A stretch of DNA of 64,000 bases. It comes from Curtobacterium pusillum (lineage in GTDB: Bacteria > Actinomycetota > Actinomycetes > Actinomycetales > Microbacteriaceae). The stretch spans positions 62,001 through 126,000 of the forward strand of contig NZ_JABMCE010000085.1 in assembly GCF_013359865.1 (NCBI RefSeq). The letters run 5' to 3'. This document shows positions 24,256-32,636 of the stretch, piece by piece. The first letter of the stretch is position 1; each line of letters opens with the position of its first letter. The notes below the pieces were generated by a model. The model had not been told where the DNA came from, made no database searches, and worked only from the letters and a program-made list of their open reading frames with translations. Both the position numbers and the translations under genes were made by a program.

Positions 24256-24376
24256 AGCGCCTCGGCGCACGCTGCGGCGGGCGTCGAGTGAGCACAGAGG
24301 GCGTCGGGCCGCAGCGCGGGCCGGCGCCCTCTGCCGTGCGCGGGGGCGGCGGGCGGGCGGGCTCGGTGCGCTTGTC

Positions 24377-24830
24377 GCGCTCGGTGCGCGAAAGCGACAC
24401 CGTGCCGGCGTCGGCGTGGGTCTGTCCCGCGAGCGCGACAGATGTGCGCGGAAGTTTGGCGGGTTCGTGTCGCTTTCGCGGTCGGCGGGCCAGGAGGCGC
24501 GGGGCGGGCGGGCGCCGTGCCTCCCGTCCGGCGGGTGGGCGCGCTCGGTGCGCGAAAGCGACACCGTGCCGGGATCGGCGTGGGTCTGTCCCGCGAGCGA
24601 CAGATGTGCGCGGAAGCTTGGCGGGTTCGTGTCGCTTTCGCGGTCGGCGGGCCGGGAGGCGCGGGGCGGGCGGGCGCCGTGCCTCCCGTCCGGCGGGGGG
24701 TCGCGCTCGGTGCGCGAAAGCGACACCGTGCCGGGGTCGGCGTGGTTCTGTCCCGCGAGCGCGACAGACGTGCGCGGAAGTTTGGCGGGTTAGTGTCGCT
24801 TTCGCGGCTGGCGGCCCGGCGGCGCTGCGC
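24377..24830. repeat. three tandem copies of a ~163-bp repeat with a long-range hairpin
   Basis: Copies start at 24377, 24541 and 24703 (periods 164 and 162). Each begins GCGCTCGGTGCGCGAAAG and holds inverted arms GCGAAAGCGACAC / GTGTCGCTTTCGC (24388-24400 with 24467-24479; 24552-24564 with 24629-24641; 24714-24726 with 24793-24805), an inner CTGTC/GACAG pair, and TTTGGCGGGTT. The first two also contain a GGGAGGC...GCCTCCC hairpin of the GGAGGCGCG type. Copies differ by a few substitutions and small indels; the third lacks the distal part. The flanks (24256-24376 and 24831-24906) show no gene. All frames are open because of base composition, but I see no credible protein. Confidence 0.85.
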
Positions 24831-24906
24831 CTCGCGACCGGACCGGGCCTCCGGTCGGCGCGGGTTTCCGCAACCGTCCCGCACGACGCGGCGGTCCGCC
24901 CGGAGG

Positions 24907-25932
24907 TCAGACCGGCGGTGCAGCCGTGCTCGACCGGACCACCAGACGCACCGGGACGAGGTCGTCGACACGGCTGACGTCTTCGCCCTCGATCTGTGCG
25001 AGCAGGCTGGTCACCGCGCGCTGCCCGACCTCGTCGAAGGACTGGTGCACGGTGGTGAGCGGCGGCCAGAACGAGTCGGACTCGGGGGAGTCGTCGAAGC
25101 CCACCACGCTCAGCGTCTCCGGCACGGCGCGACCGAGCTCGTGGGCGGCCCGGAGCACACCGAGCGCGGTCTGGTCGTTCGCGGCGAAGACGGCGGTGAT
25201 CTCTGGCCGACCCGCGATCGTGAGCCCGGCACGATAGCCCGACTCGGCGCTCCAGCCACCGTGGAAGATCGGCGGGACGGTTCGCCCGGCGGCCTCGAGC
25301 GTGGCCTGCCAGGCGGCGAGACGTCGTGCGGCGGAGTACGACGACTCGGGCCCTGCCACGTGCCAGACGGTCTCGTGCCCGAGGTCGAGCAGGTGCTGTG
25401 TCGCCTGCCGCGCGCCGTCGGCCTGGTCGGTGTCGATCGCCGGGTGCTGCGTCGTGCCGGTGGAGTCGACCACGACCATCGGGACGCCGTCGGGCAGGAC
25501 GACTTCGGCCGTGTCGATGATGTGCGACTCGATGATGATCACGACCCCATCGACGGCCTGTTCGTGCAGGCGCGAGAAGGCCGAGCGGACGCCTTCCTCG
25601 GTGCGGGAGGCCATCGGCAGCAGGGTGATCGTGAAGTCCGCGGCGCCGGCGGCGTCGGCGATGGCCTCGAGCGTGCGCATGTTGCCGTACGACGCGAGGG
25701 TGAACATGATCACGCCGATCGTGCGGAAGCGCCCGGACCGAAGGGCTCGGGCGGCGCGGTTCGGCCGGTAGCCGAGGTCGTCCATCACGCGCCGCACCCG
25801 GTCGCGGGTCTCCGGCGAGACGTTGTCGAACCCTCGGGCGACGCGGGACACCGTCTGCATCGAGACGCCGGCGGCTTCCGCCACGGCGGCCATCGACGGG
25901 GAACGACGGGTGGCGGACAGCTCGGTCGTCAC
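24907..25932 (-). CDS. LacI family repressor of the GH35/galactoside operon
   Basis: 341 aa from a GTG at 25932 with AGAAGGGG upstream; an ATG 14 codons earlier lacks one. The N-terminal HTH is SMAAVAEAAGVSMQTVSRVARGFDNVSPETRDRVRRVMDDLGYRPNRAARAL with the hinge helix. The sugar-binding periplasmic-like domain follows (VFAANDQTALGVLRAAHELG, VVGFDDSPES). The recognition helix positions read Met-Gln-Arg, unlike the other two LacI proteins here. It is divergent from the operon at 26078, and two near-palindromic sites lie in the gap, so it probably controls that operon and itself. Confidence 0.92.
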   Translation of the reverse strand: MTTELSATRRSPSMAAVAEAAGVSMQTVSRVARGFDNVSPETRDRVRRVMDDLGYRPNRAARALRSGRFRTIGVIMFTLASYGNMRTLEAIADAAGAADFTITLLPMASRTEEGVRSAFSRLHEQAVDGVVIIIESHIIDTAEVVLPDGVPMVVVDSTGTTQHPAIDTDQADGARQATQHLLDLGHETVWHVAGPESSYSAARRLAAWQATLEAAGRTVPPIFHGGWSAESGYRAGLTIAGRPEITAVFAANDQTALGVLRAAHELGRAVPETLSVVGFDDSPESDSFWPPLTTVHQSFDEVGQRAVTSLLAQIEGEDVSRVDDLVPVRLVVRSSTAAPPV

Positions 25933-25990
25933 GTGCGCCCCTTCTGTCCAGCGCCGGAGGGAGAACACCGGCATCCCCGAACGCTAGCGC

Positions 25991-26041
25991 ATGTTGACGT
26001 TGCCATGCTATCGTCGCCGCGTTCGATGTTGACGTCAACAT
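25991..26041. promoter_or_regulatory. two LacI-type operators between the regulator and the GH35 operon
   Basis: ATGTTGACGTCAACAT (26026-26041) is a perfect 16-bp palindrome, extending with mismatches to 28 bp (CGTTC...GAACG, 26020-26047). A second site, ATGTTGACGTTGCCAT (25991-26006), matches 13 of 16. The centre-to-centre spacing is 35 bp. The core differs from the arabinose-type operator, fitting a different LacI protein. Confidence 0.8.
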
Positions 26042-26077
26042 AGAACGAACCCGAATGCAGCACGACAAGGGAGTCAC

Positions 26078-27013
26078 ATGAGCACGCTCGAAGCGCGCGG
26101 AGCCGGAGTCGCCCCTCCGGCCGTGCCACCGCGGCGCCGCGCCAGGCCGCGCGGCCGGTACACCGGATGGCTCTTCGTGGGCCCGTTCGTGATCGTCCTC
26201 GTCGCGATGCTCATCGTCCCGATCGGGTACGCCCTCTGGCTCAGTCTGTTCCGTGATCAGCTCATCGGCGGCAACCAGTTCGTCTGGTTCGCCAACTACG
26301 TGCAGCTCTTCCAAGACGCGAAGTTCTGGTCCGGGCTCGGTCGGGTCGTTCTGTTCCTCCTCGTGCAGGTGCCGATCATGCTCGGCCTCGCGCTCGTCGC
26401 CGCGCTCGCCCTCGACAGCGCCCGACTCTGGGGCACGTCGTTCTTCCGCATCGCGGTCTTCCTGCCGTACGCCGTCCCCGGCGTCGTCGCGGCGCTCATC
26501 TGGGGCTTCATCTACGGGAACCAGTTCGGGCTGACCGGCGCCGCGAACCACGCGCTCGGGATCGACCTGCTCCAGCCGTTCAGCCCGGGCTGGGTCCTCA
26601 CGTCGATCGGGAACGTGGTCACGTGGGAGTTCCTCGGCTACAACATGCTCATCTTCTACGCCGCACTCCGCGTCGTCCCCGGCGACCTGTACGAAGCCGC
26701 CGAGCTCGACGGTGCCGGCCCCTTGCGAACCGTCTGGTCGATCAAGCTCCCGGCCCTCCGCGGCCCGATGGTGATCGCCACGATCTTCTCGATCATCGGC
26801 AGCTTCCAGCTCTTCAACGAGCCGAACCTGCTGAAGACCCTCGCCCCGAACGTCATCGGCAGCGCCTTCACCCCGAACATGTACGCCTACTCGCTGTCCT
26901 TCAGCGGTCAGCAGTTCAACTACTCCGCCACGGTCGCGATCGTCATGGGTGTCATCACCGCCGTGATCGCCTACGTCGTCCAGGTCCGCGGAACCCGCCA
27001 GGAGAACCGATGA
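26078..27013 (+). CDS. CUT1 sugar ABC transporter permease (MalF-like)
   Basis: 311 aa, ATG at 26078 with AAGGGAG upstream. A basic proline-rich N-terminus precedes six membrane helices, with EAA loop DLYEAAELDGAGPLRTVWSIKLPAL. It is the first gene of the operon permease-permease-binding protein-GH35. It overlaps the next permease by 4 bp. No ATPase gene is in the operon. The substrate is probably a beta-galactoside oligosaccharide, judged from the GH35 gene. Confidence 0.92.
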   Translation: MSTLEARGAGVAPPAVPPRRRARPRGRYTGWLFVGPFVIVLVAMLIVPIGYALWLSLFRDQLIGGNQFVWFANYVQLFQDAKFWSGLGRVVLFLLVQVPIMLGLALVAALALDSARLWGTSFFRIAVFLPYAVPGVVAALIWGFIYGNQFGLTGAANHALGIDLLQPFSPGWVLTSIGNVVTWEFLGYNMLIFYAALRVVPGDLYEAAELDGAGPLRTVWSIKLPALRGPMVIATIFSIIGSFQLFNEPNLLKTLAPNVIGSAFTPNMYAYSLSFSGQQFNYSATVAIVMGVITAVIAYVVQVRGTRQENR

Positions 27014-28011
27014 GCACCCTGCAGCACCCCGCGACCGGCGGGACCGGCGCGACCGCGCCCGCCACGGTCACCGAGGCGACCACGACGCAGCGCGACCCGC
27101 GCTTCCGGGCGAGCCGCGCCTCCAGGCCCACCAGCGCCCGACGGCTCCGCAACGCGGAGGGCGGGCGCAAGCAGAAACGCTCCGGCCTCCTCACCGCCGT
27201 GATGGTCGTCTTCGTCGTCTACTCGTTCGCGCCGCTGTTCTACCTGCTCGTGAACAGCACGAAGACGCAGGCCTCGCTGCTGTCGACGTTCGGCCTGTGG
27301 TTCGGCGGGAAGTTCAACCTCTGGCAGAACATCATCGACACCCTGACGTACAACGACGGCATCTTCGTCCAGTGGCTCGGCAACACGCTGCTCTACGTGG
27401 TCGTCGGTGCCGGCGGCGCGACCATGCTCGCCACGATCGCCGGGTACGGCATGGCGAAGTTCCAGTTCCCCGGCCGTCGAGCCGTGTTCGCCGTGGTCCT
27501 CGGCGCGATCGCCGTCCCCGGCACCGCGCTCGCCGTCCCGACGTTCCTGCTTTTCTCCCAGTTCGGCCTGACGAACACCCCGTGGGCGATCATCCTGCCG
27601 TCGCTGATCAGCCCGTTCGGCATGTACCTCGTCTGGACGTACGCGGTCGATGCGATCCCCGCCGAGCTCCTCGAAGCCGCCCGCATGGACGGCGCCGGCG
27701 AGTTCCGCATCTTCTTCACCATCGCTCTCCGTCTGCTGGCGCCCGGTGTCGTCACGGTCCTGCTGTTCGCGGTCGTCGCCACCTGGAACAACTACTTCCT
27801 GCCGCTCATCATGCTGAGCGACCCGAAGTGGTACCCGCTCACGGTCGGCCTGAACCAGTGGAACGCGCAGGCCACCGGCTCCGGCGCGCAGCCGATCTAC
27901 AACCTCGTCGTCACCGGATCGCTCCTCACGATCATCCCGATCGTGGTCGCGTTCCTCTTCCTCCAGCGCTTCTGGCAGTCCGGCCTCGCGGCCGGATCCG
28001 TCAAGGCCTGA
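27010..28011 (+). CDS. CUT1 sugar ABC transporter permease (MalG-like)
   Basis: 333 aa. The ATG at 27010 overlaps the previous stop (ATGA). The first 60 residues are a Thr/Ala/Arg-rich cytoplasmic tail, longer than usual, which contains an exact copy of the 14-base repeat word on the complementary strand (27115-27128, encoding RASRP). Six membrane helices follow, with EAA loop ELLEAARMDGAGEFRIFFTIALRLL. It partners the permease at 26078. Confidence 0.92.
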   Translation: MSTLQHPATGGTGATAPATVTEATTTQRDPRFRASRASRPTSARRLRNAEGGRKQKRSGLLTAVMVVFVVYSFAPLFYLLVNSTKTQASLLSTFGLWFGGKFNLWQNIIDTLTYNDGIFVQWLGNTLLYVVVGAGGATMLATIAGYGMAKFQFPGRRAVFAVVLGAIAVPGTALAVPTFLLFSQFGLTNTPWAIILPSLISPFGMYLVWTYAVDAIPAELLEAARMDGAGEFRIFFTIALRLLAPGVVTVLLFAVVATWNNYFLPLIMLSDPKWYPLTVGLNQWNAQATGSGAQPIYNLVVTGSLLTIIPIVVAFLFLQRFWQSGLAAGSVKA

Positions 28012-28021
28012 TCCGTCGGAC

Positions 28022-28054
28022 GGGAGGCGCGAGGCGACTCCGCCACGCGCCTCC
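28022..28054 (+). terminator. GGAGGCGCG-family hairpin inside the GH35 operon
   Basis: GGAGGCGCG (28023-28031) pairs with CGCGCCTCC (28046-28054); after an A/A mismatch GGCG-ACTC-CGCC continues the stem. It lies between the second permease and the binding protein, 55 nt before the latter. It may stabilise the downstream message or attenuate, so that binding protein exceeds permease. Confidence 0.6.
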
Positions 28055-28108
28055 AGGTCCCCTCCACAGCAGCACCACCCCCAACACGAAGAAGTGAAAG
28101 GCACCCGA

Positions 28109-29443
28109 ATGCACAAGCGCATCCGGCGCGGGCTCAGCGCCCTCGCCATCGGCGTCACCGCCGCGATCGCCCTGGCCGCCTGCTCCTCCGGCGGTTCGTC
28201 CTCCGGCGGTTCGTCCGACGACATCGACAAGGCACTGGAGAAGGGCGGCACGCTCACCTACTGGTCGTGGACCCCGTCCGCGAAGGACCAGGTGGCCGCG
28301 TTCGAGAAGGCCTACCCCAAGGTGAAGGTCAAGCTGGTCAACGCGGGCACCGGCGCAGATCAGTACACGAAGCTGCAGAACACGATCAAGGCCGGCTCGG
28401 GGGCTCCCGACGTCGCCCAGGTCGAGTACTACGCCCTGCCCCAGTTCGCGCTGTCCGACTCGCTCCTCGACCTGTCGTCGTACGGCTTCGGCGACCTGAA
28501 GGACAAGTTCGCCGCGAGCACGTGGAGCTCGGTCGACCTCGACGGCAAGGTCTACGGTCTCCCGCAGGACTCCGGCCCCATGGCGCTGTTCTACAACAAG
28601 ACGGTGTTCGACAAGTACGGCATCGCCGTGCCGAAGACCTGGGACGAGTACGTGGCCGCGGCGAAGAAGCTGCACGCCGCCGACCCGAACGCCTACATCA
28701 CGGCGGACTCCGGCGACGCCGGCTTCACCACCAGCATGATCGCCCAGGCCGGTGGCACGCCGTTCACCACCAAGGGCGACAAGGTCACGATCAACCTCGC
28801 CGACGCCGGCACGAAGAAGTGGACCAAGACCTGGGACCAGCTCGTCGAGCAGGGTCTGCTGTCGAAGACGGTCGGATGGAGTGACGACTGGTACAAGCAG
28901 CTCGGCAACGGCCAGATCGCCACGCTCATCACCGGTGCGTGGATGCCCGGCAACCTCGAGGCGAGCGTCGCCGACGCCAGCGGTGACTGGCGGGTCGCGC
29001 CCATGCCGACCTACGACGGCGGCACCGCTCAGACCGCGAACAACGGTGGCAGCGCCGAGGCGGTCCTGAAGCAGTCGAAGAACCCGGCCCTCGCCGCAGG
29101 CTTCCTCAAGTGGTTGAACTCGTCGAAGGAGTCCACCAAGGTCTTCATGAAGTCCGGCGGGTTCCCGTCCACCACCGCTGACTTGGACTCGAGCGCGTTC
29201 CTCGACGAGAAGCCGGCGTACTTCGGCGGTCAGCAGATCAACAAGGTCCTCGTCGACGCGTCGAAGTCGTCCGACAACGACTTCACCTACCTGCCGTACC
29301 AGGTGTACGCGAACAGCGTCTACGCGGACACCGTCGGGCAGTCGTACGAGAACGGCACCTCGCTCGAGAGCGGTCTCGAGGCCTGGCAGAAGGCCCTCGC
29401 GAAGTACGGCAAGGACCAGGGCTTCACGGTCACGTCGAAGTAA
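28109..29443 (+). CDS. CUT1 sugar-binding lipoprotein
   Basis: 444 aa, ATG at 28109; GTGAAAGG lies about 10 nt upstream. The signal peptide MHKRIRRGLSALAIGVTAAIALAAC ends at lipobox Cys25, followed by a Ser/Gly tract. It is a family 1 solute-binding protein: GGTLTYWSWTPSAKDQVAAFEKAYPKVKVKLV, DVAQVEYYALPQF, GPMALFYNKTVFDKYGI. It follows its permeases, whereas in most CUT1 operons the binding protein comes first. Hairpins flank the gene on both sides (28022 and 29464). Confidence 0.92.
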   Translation: MHKRIRRGLSALAIGVTAAIALAACSSGGSSSGGSSDDIDKALEKGGTLTYWSWTPSAKDQVAAFEKAYPKVKVKLVNAGTGADQYTKLQNTIKAGSGAPDVAQVEYYALPQFALSDSLLDLSSYGFGDLKDKFAASTWSSVDLDGKVYGLPQDSGPMALFYNKTVFDKYGIAVPKTWDEYVAAAKKLHAADPNAYITADSGDAGFTTSMIAQAGGTPFTTKGDKVTINLADAGTKKWTKTWDQLVEQGLLSKTVGWSDDWYKQLGNGQIATLITGAWMPGNLEASVADASGDWRVAPMPTYDGGTAQTANNGGSAEAVLKQSKNPALAAGFLKWLNSSKESTKVFMKSGGFPSTTADLDSSAFLDEKPAYFGGQQINKVLVDASKSSDNDFTYLPYQVYANSVYADTVGQSYENGTSLESGLEAWQKALAKYGKDQGFTVTSK

Positions 29444-29463
29444 CCCGCTCCACCTCCACCCTC

Positions 29464-29493
29464 GGGGCCGTGCGGATGCTTCCGCACGGCCCC
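29464..29493 (+). terminator. hairpin between the binding-protein and GH35 genes
   Basis: A 13-bp perfect stem, GGGGCCGTGCGGA with its complement, loop TGCT, 21 nt after the binding-protein stop and 22 nt before the GH35 start. It is probably a partial terminator lowering GH35 expression relative to the binding protein. Confidence 0.7.
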
Positions 29494-29514
29494 GACTCCT
29501 GAAAGAGTCACTCC

Positions 29515-31350
29515 ATGCGCTTCGCCATCGGCGACACCGACTTCCTGCTCGACGGCGAGCCGCACCGGATCCTGTCCGGCGCGATCCACTACTTCCGCGT
29601 GCACCCCGATCTCTGGGCGGACCGGATCCGCAAGGCGAAGCTGATGGGGCTCAACACCATCGAGACGTACGTCGCCTGGAACGCGCACGCTCCGCAGCCG
29701 GGTGTCTTCGATCTCGCCGGCGGCCTCGACCTCGGCCGGTTCCTCGACCTCGTCGCCGCCGAGGGCATGCACGCCATCGTCCGGCCCGGTCCCTACATCT
29801 GCGCCGAATGGACGAACGGCGGACTGCCGTACTGGCTCTTCGCGGACGGCACCGTCGGCGTGCGTCGCAACGAGCCGCAGTTCCTCGCCGCGGTGCAGCG
29901 CTACCTGGAGCAGCTCGCGCCGGTCCTCGTCCCGCGCCAGATCGACCAGGGCGGCCCGATCGTCCTCGTCCAGGTCGAGAACGAGTACGGCGCGTACGGC
30001 TCCGACCCCGCCTACCTCCGCGCGCTCGAGCAGATGCACCGCGACATCGGGCTGACCGTCCCGTTCACGAGCGTCGACCAGCCGATGGACACCATGCTCG
30101 AGGACGGTTCGCTTCCGTCACTGCACAAGACCGGGTCGTTCGGGTCCCGCTCCGCACAGCGTCTCGAACGTCTTCGACGGGCCCAGCCGACCGGTCCGCT
30201 CATGTGCTCCGAGTTCTGGGACGGCTGGTTCGACAGCTGGGGCGAGCACCACCACACCACGTCCGCCGCCGCGAGTGCTTCGGACCTGGAAGACCTGCTC
30301 GCCGCCGGCGGCTCCGTCAACATCTACATGTTCCACGGCGGCACGAACTTCGGCTTCACGAACGGCGCGAACGACAAGGGCGTGTACCGGCCGATCGCGA
30401 CGTCGTACGACTACGACGCCCCGCTCGACGAGGCAGGGCGGCCGACTCCGAAGTTCCACGCGTTCCGATCGGTGATCGCGCGCTACGCGCCGGTGCCGCC
30501 GCTGCCGGCGTCGATGGAGCCCGGGGGATCGGGTCGCCTCTCCGGCCGCGTCGGCGGTGTCGGCGGTGTCGGCCTGGAGGCGCGGGTCGCCCCCGCCTCG
30601 GACATCGCCGTCCGTCTCGACCGTGTCGCGTCGCTCCGCTCCCTGCTGCCCGCGCTCACCAGCTGGTCCACGCACGACGACCCGCCGACGTTCGACGCGC
30701 TCGGTGCTGCCAGTGGCTTCGTGCTGTACCGCGCCGAGGTCGACCTGCCCTCCGGCGGTGTCCTCACGGTCGGCACCGAGGTCCGCGATCGTGCGATCGT
30801 CTCCGTCGACGGCACCGTCGTCGGCGTCCTGGAGCGCGAACACCACGACCGCGCGATCGCGCTGCCGCCCGTCTCCGGCACACTCGAGCTCCTCGTCGAG
30901 GACCAGGGCCGCGTCGACTACGGCCCCCGCATCGGTGAGCCGAAGGGCCTGATCGGGGGAGTGGCCGTCGACGGTGTCACGCTCGCGCGTTGGATCGCGT
31001 CACCGCTCGGCCTCGACCCGCTGGCACCCGCCGCGGTCGACGTCCTCGCTGCGATCGAGCCCACCGACGGCGACGTGCTCGCCGGTCCGGCGTTCGCGAC
31101 GGGCTCGTTCGACCTCGCGGAGACGGACGATCGGTTCCTGTGCCTCGACGGGTTCCGGAAGGGTGTTGCCTGGGTCAACGGGTTCTGCCTCGGCCGGTTC
31201 TGGTCCCGCGGGCCCCAGCACACCCTCGCGGTCCCCGGGCCGGTGCTCCGCCCGGGACGGAACGAGGTCGTCGTCCTCGAGTTGCACGCCGCGGCGTCAC
31301 GCACGGTGTGCCTGCGCACCGAGCCGGATCTGGGCCACACGGAGGCCTGA
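29515..31350 (+). CDS. GH35 beta-galactosidase
   Basis: 611 aa, ATG at 29515 with GAAAGAG upstream. GH35 signatures are SGAIHYFRVHPDLWADRI, VRPGPYICAEWTNGGLPYWL, acid/base Glu157 in VQVENEYGAYG, nucleophile Glu233 in CSEFWDGWFD, and the C-terminal galactose-binding-like domains ending with FCLGRFWSRGPQHTLAVPG. No signal peptide, so it should hydrolyse imported galactosides, for example from arabinogalactan or pectic galactan. A Gly/Val-rich linker near residues 340-360 (GRVGGVGGVGLEARV) contains the 14-base repeat word GGCCTGGAGGCGCG (30571-30584). It is the last gene of its operon. Confidence 0.94.
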   Translation: MRFAIGDTDFLLDGEPHRILSGAIHYFRVHPDLWADRIRKAKLMGLNTIETYVAWNAHAPQPGVFDLAGGLDLGRFLDLVAAEGMHAIVRPGPYICAEWTNGGLPYWLFADGTVGVRRNEPQFLAAVQRYLEQLAPVLVPRQIDQGGPIVLVQVENEYGAYGSDPAYLRALEQMHRDIGLTVPFTSVDQPMDTMLEDGSLPSLHKTGSFGSRSAQRLERLRRAQPTGPLMCSEFWDGWFDSWGEHHHTTSAAASASDLEDLLAAGGSVNIYMFHGGTNFGFTNGANDKGVYRPIATSYDYDAPLDEAGRPTPKFHAFRSVIARYAPVPPLPASMEPGGSGRLSGRVGGVGGVGLEARVAPASDIAVRLDRVASLRSLLPALTSWSTHDDPPTFDALGAASGFVLYRAEVDLPSGGVLTVGTEVRDRAIVSVDGTVVGVLEREHHDRAIALPPVSGTLELLVEDQGRVDYGPRIGEPKGLIGGVAVDGVTLARWIASPLGLDPLAPAAVDVLAAIEPTDGDVLAGPAFATGSFDLAETDDRFLCLDGFRKGVAWVNGFCLGRFWSRGPQHTLAVPGPVLRPGRNEVVVLELHAAASRTVCLRTEPDLGHTEA

Positions 31351-31368
31351 TCCGCACCGCCGCCGCGC

Positions 31369-31438
31369 CGAGTCTCGGCCTGGGCGACAGTTCTCACGCG
31401 CCGAAGCACGAGATGTGTCGCCCAGCCCGAGTCTTGGG
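31369..31438. repeat. 59-bp-spaced GAGTCTCGG element with central hairpin, intergenic copy
   Basis: GAGTCTCGG (31370-31378) and GAGTCTTGG (31429-31437) are direct repeats 59 bp apart. Between them CTGGGCGACA (31380-31389) pairs with TGTCGCCCAG (31416-31425). The element lies between convergent genes (GH35 stop 31350, permease stop 31455) and may also terminate them. A second copy with identical 59-bp spacing is inside a gene at 52784-52851. Confidence 0.8.
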
Positions 31439-31454
31439 CGCGCGGTTCGAACCG

Positions 31455-32636
31455 CTACTTGCGCGCGGACGCCGCCCGGCGCTTGTTGAACACGTCGAAC
31501 GCCACGGCGGCGAGCAGCACCAGGCCCTTGATGAGCGACTGGAACTCCGTGCCGACACCGAGGATCGACATGCCGTTGTTCAGGATGCCGATGATGAGAC
31601 CACCGACGATCGCGCCCGGCACCGTGCCGATGCCACCCGTGACCGCCGCGCCGCCGATGAACACCGCGGCGATGGCGTCGAGCTCGAACCCGTTGCCGGC
31701 GCTGGGCGAGGCGAGGTTGAGCTGCCCGGTGAACACGACGCCGGCCAGCGCCGAGATCACGCCCATGTTCACGAAGAGCAGGAACGTGACGCGCTTCGTC
31801 TTCACGCCGGACAGCTGCGCCGCCAGGGCATTCCCACCGATGGCGTAGATGTGGCGGCCGAACACCGCGCTCCGCATGACGACCGAGTAGATCACCACGA
31901 GGGCGCCGAGCACGACGAGCACGATCGGGGTGCCGTTGTAGCTGGCGAGCAGGAGCGCGACGTAGATCACGAGCACGGCGCCGAACGCCGTCTTCACGAT
32001 GAACCACGCGAACGGCTCGCTCTCGAGCTGGTACTTCCGCCGGGTGGCGCGTCCGCGGAAGGCAGCGATCACCATGACGGCAGCGGCGGCGAAGCCGAGG
32101 ATCATCGTGAGCGGCTCGTACCCGGTGGTGCCGAACGACGGCAGGAAGCCGGAGCCGAGCGACCGGAAGCCGTCCGGGAACGGCGAGATCTGCTGGTTCT
32201 GCAGCACGATCTGCGCGGCGCCGCGGAAGGCGAGCATGCCCGCGAGGGTCACGATGAACGCCGGGATCCCGAAGTACGCGATCCAGAACCCCTGCCAGGC
32301 GCCGACGAGGGCACCGATGACGAGGCAGAGCACGACCGCGATCGGCCACGGCACGTGCCACTGGGTGATCATCACGCCCGCCATCGCGCCCGTGAAGGCG
32401 ACCACCGATCCGACGGACAGGTCGATGTGCCCGGCGATGATGACCATCACCATGCCGATGGCGAGGATGAGGATGTAGCTGTTCTGGACGATCAGGTTCG
32501 AGACGTTGATCGGCGCGAGCGTGATGCCGTTCGTCGTCACCTGGAAGAAGATGACGATGACGATCAGCGCGATGAACAGGCCGATCTGTCGGAGCTGCCC
32601 GGTGAGGTAGCCGGCGGCGGACTTAAGCGCGTTCAT
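31455..32636 (-). CDS. CUT2 sugar ABC transporter permease (XylH/GguB-like)
   Basis: 393 aa, ATG at 32636. A multi-spanning permease of the monosaccharide (ribose/xylose/arabinose) class: [102 protein letters not shown]. It overlaps the ATPase gene by 14 bp. Together with the ATPase and ChvE-like binding protein it forms a complete CUT2 importer. Operator evidence (35490) ties it to the arabinose regulon, so L-arabinose is the likely substrate, though xylose or galactose are possible. Confidence 0.93.
   Translation of the reverse strand: MNALKSAAGYLTGQLRQIGLFIALIVIVIFFQVTTNGITLAPINVSNLIVQNSYILILAIGMVMVIIAGHIDLSVGSVVAFTGAMAGVMITQWHVPWPIAVVLCLVIGALVGAWQGFWIAYFGIPAFIVTLAGMLAFRGAAQIVLQNQQISPFPDGFRSLGSGFLPSFGTTGYEPLTMILGFAAAAVMVIAAFRGRATRRKYQLESEPFAWFIVKTAFGAVLVIYVALLLASYNGTPIVLVVLGALVVIYSVVMRSAVFGRHIYAIGGNALAAQLSGVKTKRVTFLLFVNMGVISALAGVVFTGQLNLASPSAGNGFELDAIAAVFIGGAAVTGGIGTVPGAIVGGLIIGILNNGMSILGVGTEFQSLIKGLVLLAAVAFDVFNKRRAASARK

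Noticed and set aside
24377-24830. CRISPR array
   Set aside because: The repeats are about 163 bp long and directly adjacent with no unique spacers, and no cas genes are present.
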